Shown here: in pieces, positions 63,912 to 64,000 of the stretch
Position numbering within the stretch: the stretch's first letter is position 1
Layout of the letters: the number at the start of each line of letters is the position of its first letter
Origin: Sinonovacula constricta
Lineage: Eukaryota > Mollusca > Bivalvia > Cardiida > Solecurtidae
Reading direction: 5' to 3'
Length of the DNA: 64,000 bases
Assembly: GCA_007844125.1 (NCBI GenBank)
Contig: CM017561.1
Location: 26,745,038 to 26,809,037, forward strand
Translations under genes and position numbers: made by a program
Notes under the pieces: model-generated
The model's input: only the letters and a program-made list of their open reading frames with translations
What the model was told of the DNA's origin: nothing
The model's database searches: none

Positions 63912-64000
63912 ATTTTCTCTCATGCAACCAAAATGCTACTTGTGCCCTTTAAAGATCCCATAAAAAGCTGTGTATTTAAGCCCCTATATCCATGTAAAAA

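Overview
This window is nuclear DNA from an animal, not a prokaryote. It is AT-rich, the genes have introns, and most of the sequence is transposon debris and tandem repeats. tRNA-derived SINEs, a jockey-like LINE tail, a Penelope-like fragment, hAT and Harbinger-type miniature elements, sushi- and EGF-like exons, and very long (GT)n, (AT)n and (AGT)n tracts fit a lophotrochozoan, most likely a bivalve or other mollusc. That assignment is inference; nothing here is diagnostic of a species.

The best-supported gene lies on the minus strand from 18938 down to 4758. Fourteen coding exons splice into one unbroken frame of 617 codons plus a stop. It encodes a secreted cysteine-rich protein: a signal peptide, a lysine-serine-glutamate repeat, then eleven cysteine-rich exons, mostly six-cysteine EGF/EB-like modules. 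Every intron from the second onward is phase 1. A TATA box precedes it and an AATAAA follows it. Its introns carry a jockey-like LINE remnant (about 14.4-15.3 kb), a palindromic miniature transposon (8.9-9.4 kb) and a (CA)n tract.

At the right, 60340-60738 is the first coding exon, plus strand, of a nucleotide-sugar-transporter-like protein of the SLC35E3 type; its remaining exons must lie beyond the window. About 1.7 kb upstream are two 39-bp repeats, each with a perfect cAMP-response element, and a palindromic YY1-like site. A small candidate first exon is on the minus strand at 2589-2658. Around 33.1-34.3 kb there are a broken sushi-domain fragment and a possible transmembrane terminal exon on the plus strand.

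From 19 to 58 kb the window is mainly repeats. There is a 2-kb head-to-tail tandem duplication (24.1-28.0 kb) with an inverted partial copy at 39.6 kb, and a diverged inverted-repeat pair (28.4-29.7 and 36.4-37.1 kb) enclosing a Penelope fragment and the sushi remnant. A decayed LINE runs 37.2-38.9 kb. Further right are a 122-bp array (40.5-41.6 kb), a 26-bp minisatellite (41.75-42.8 kb), a (GT)102 tract, a possible short LTR (47.9 kb), two related hAT-like elements (48.8 and 51.8 kb), a roughly 96-unit 39-bp array (52.5-56.3 kb) and a six-unit 183-bp array (57.15-58.15 kb).

The most unusual structure is the 39-bp array. Every typical unit contains a good splice-donor motif and an acceptor-like CAG, and all frames stay in phase, so long open frames arise automatically. 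I do not regard it as a proven gene.
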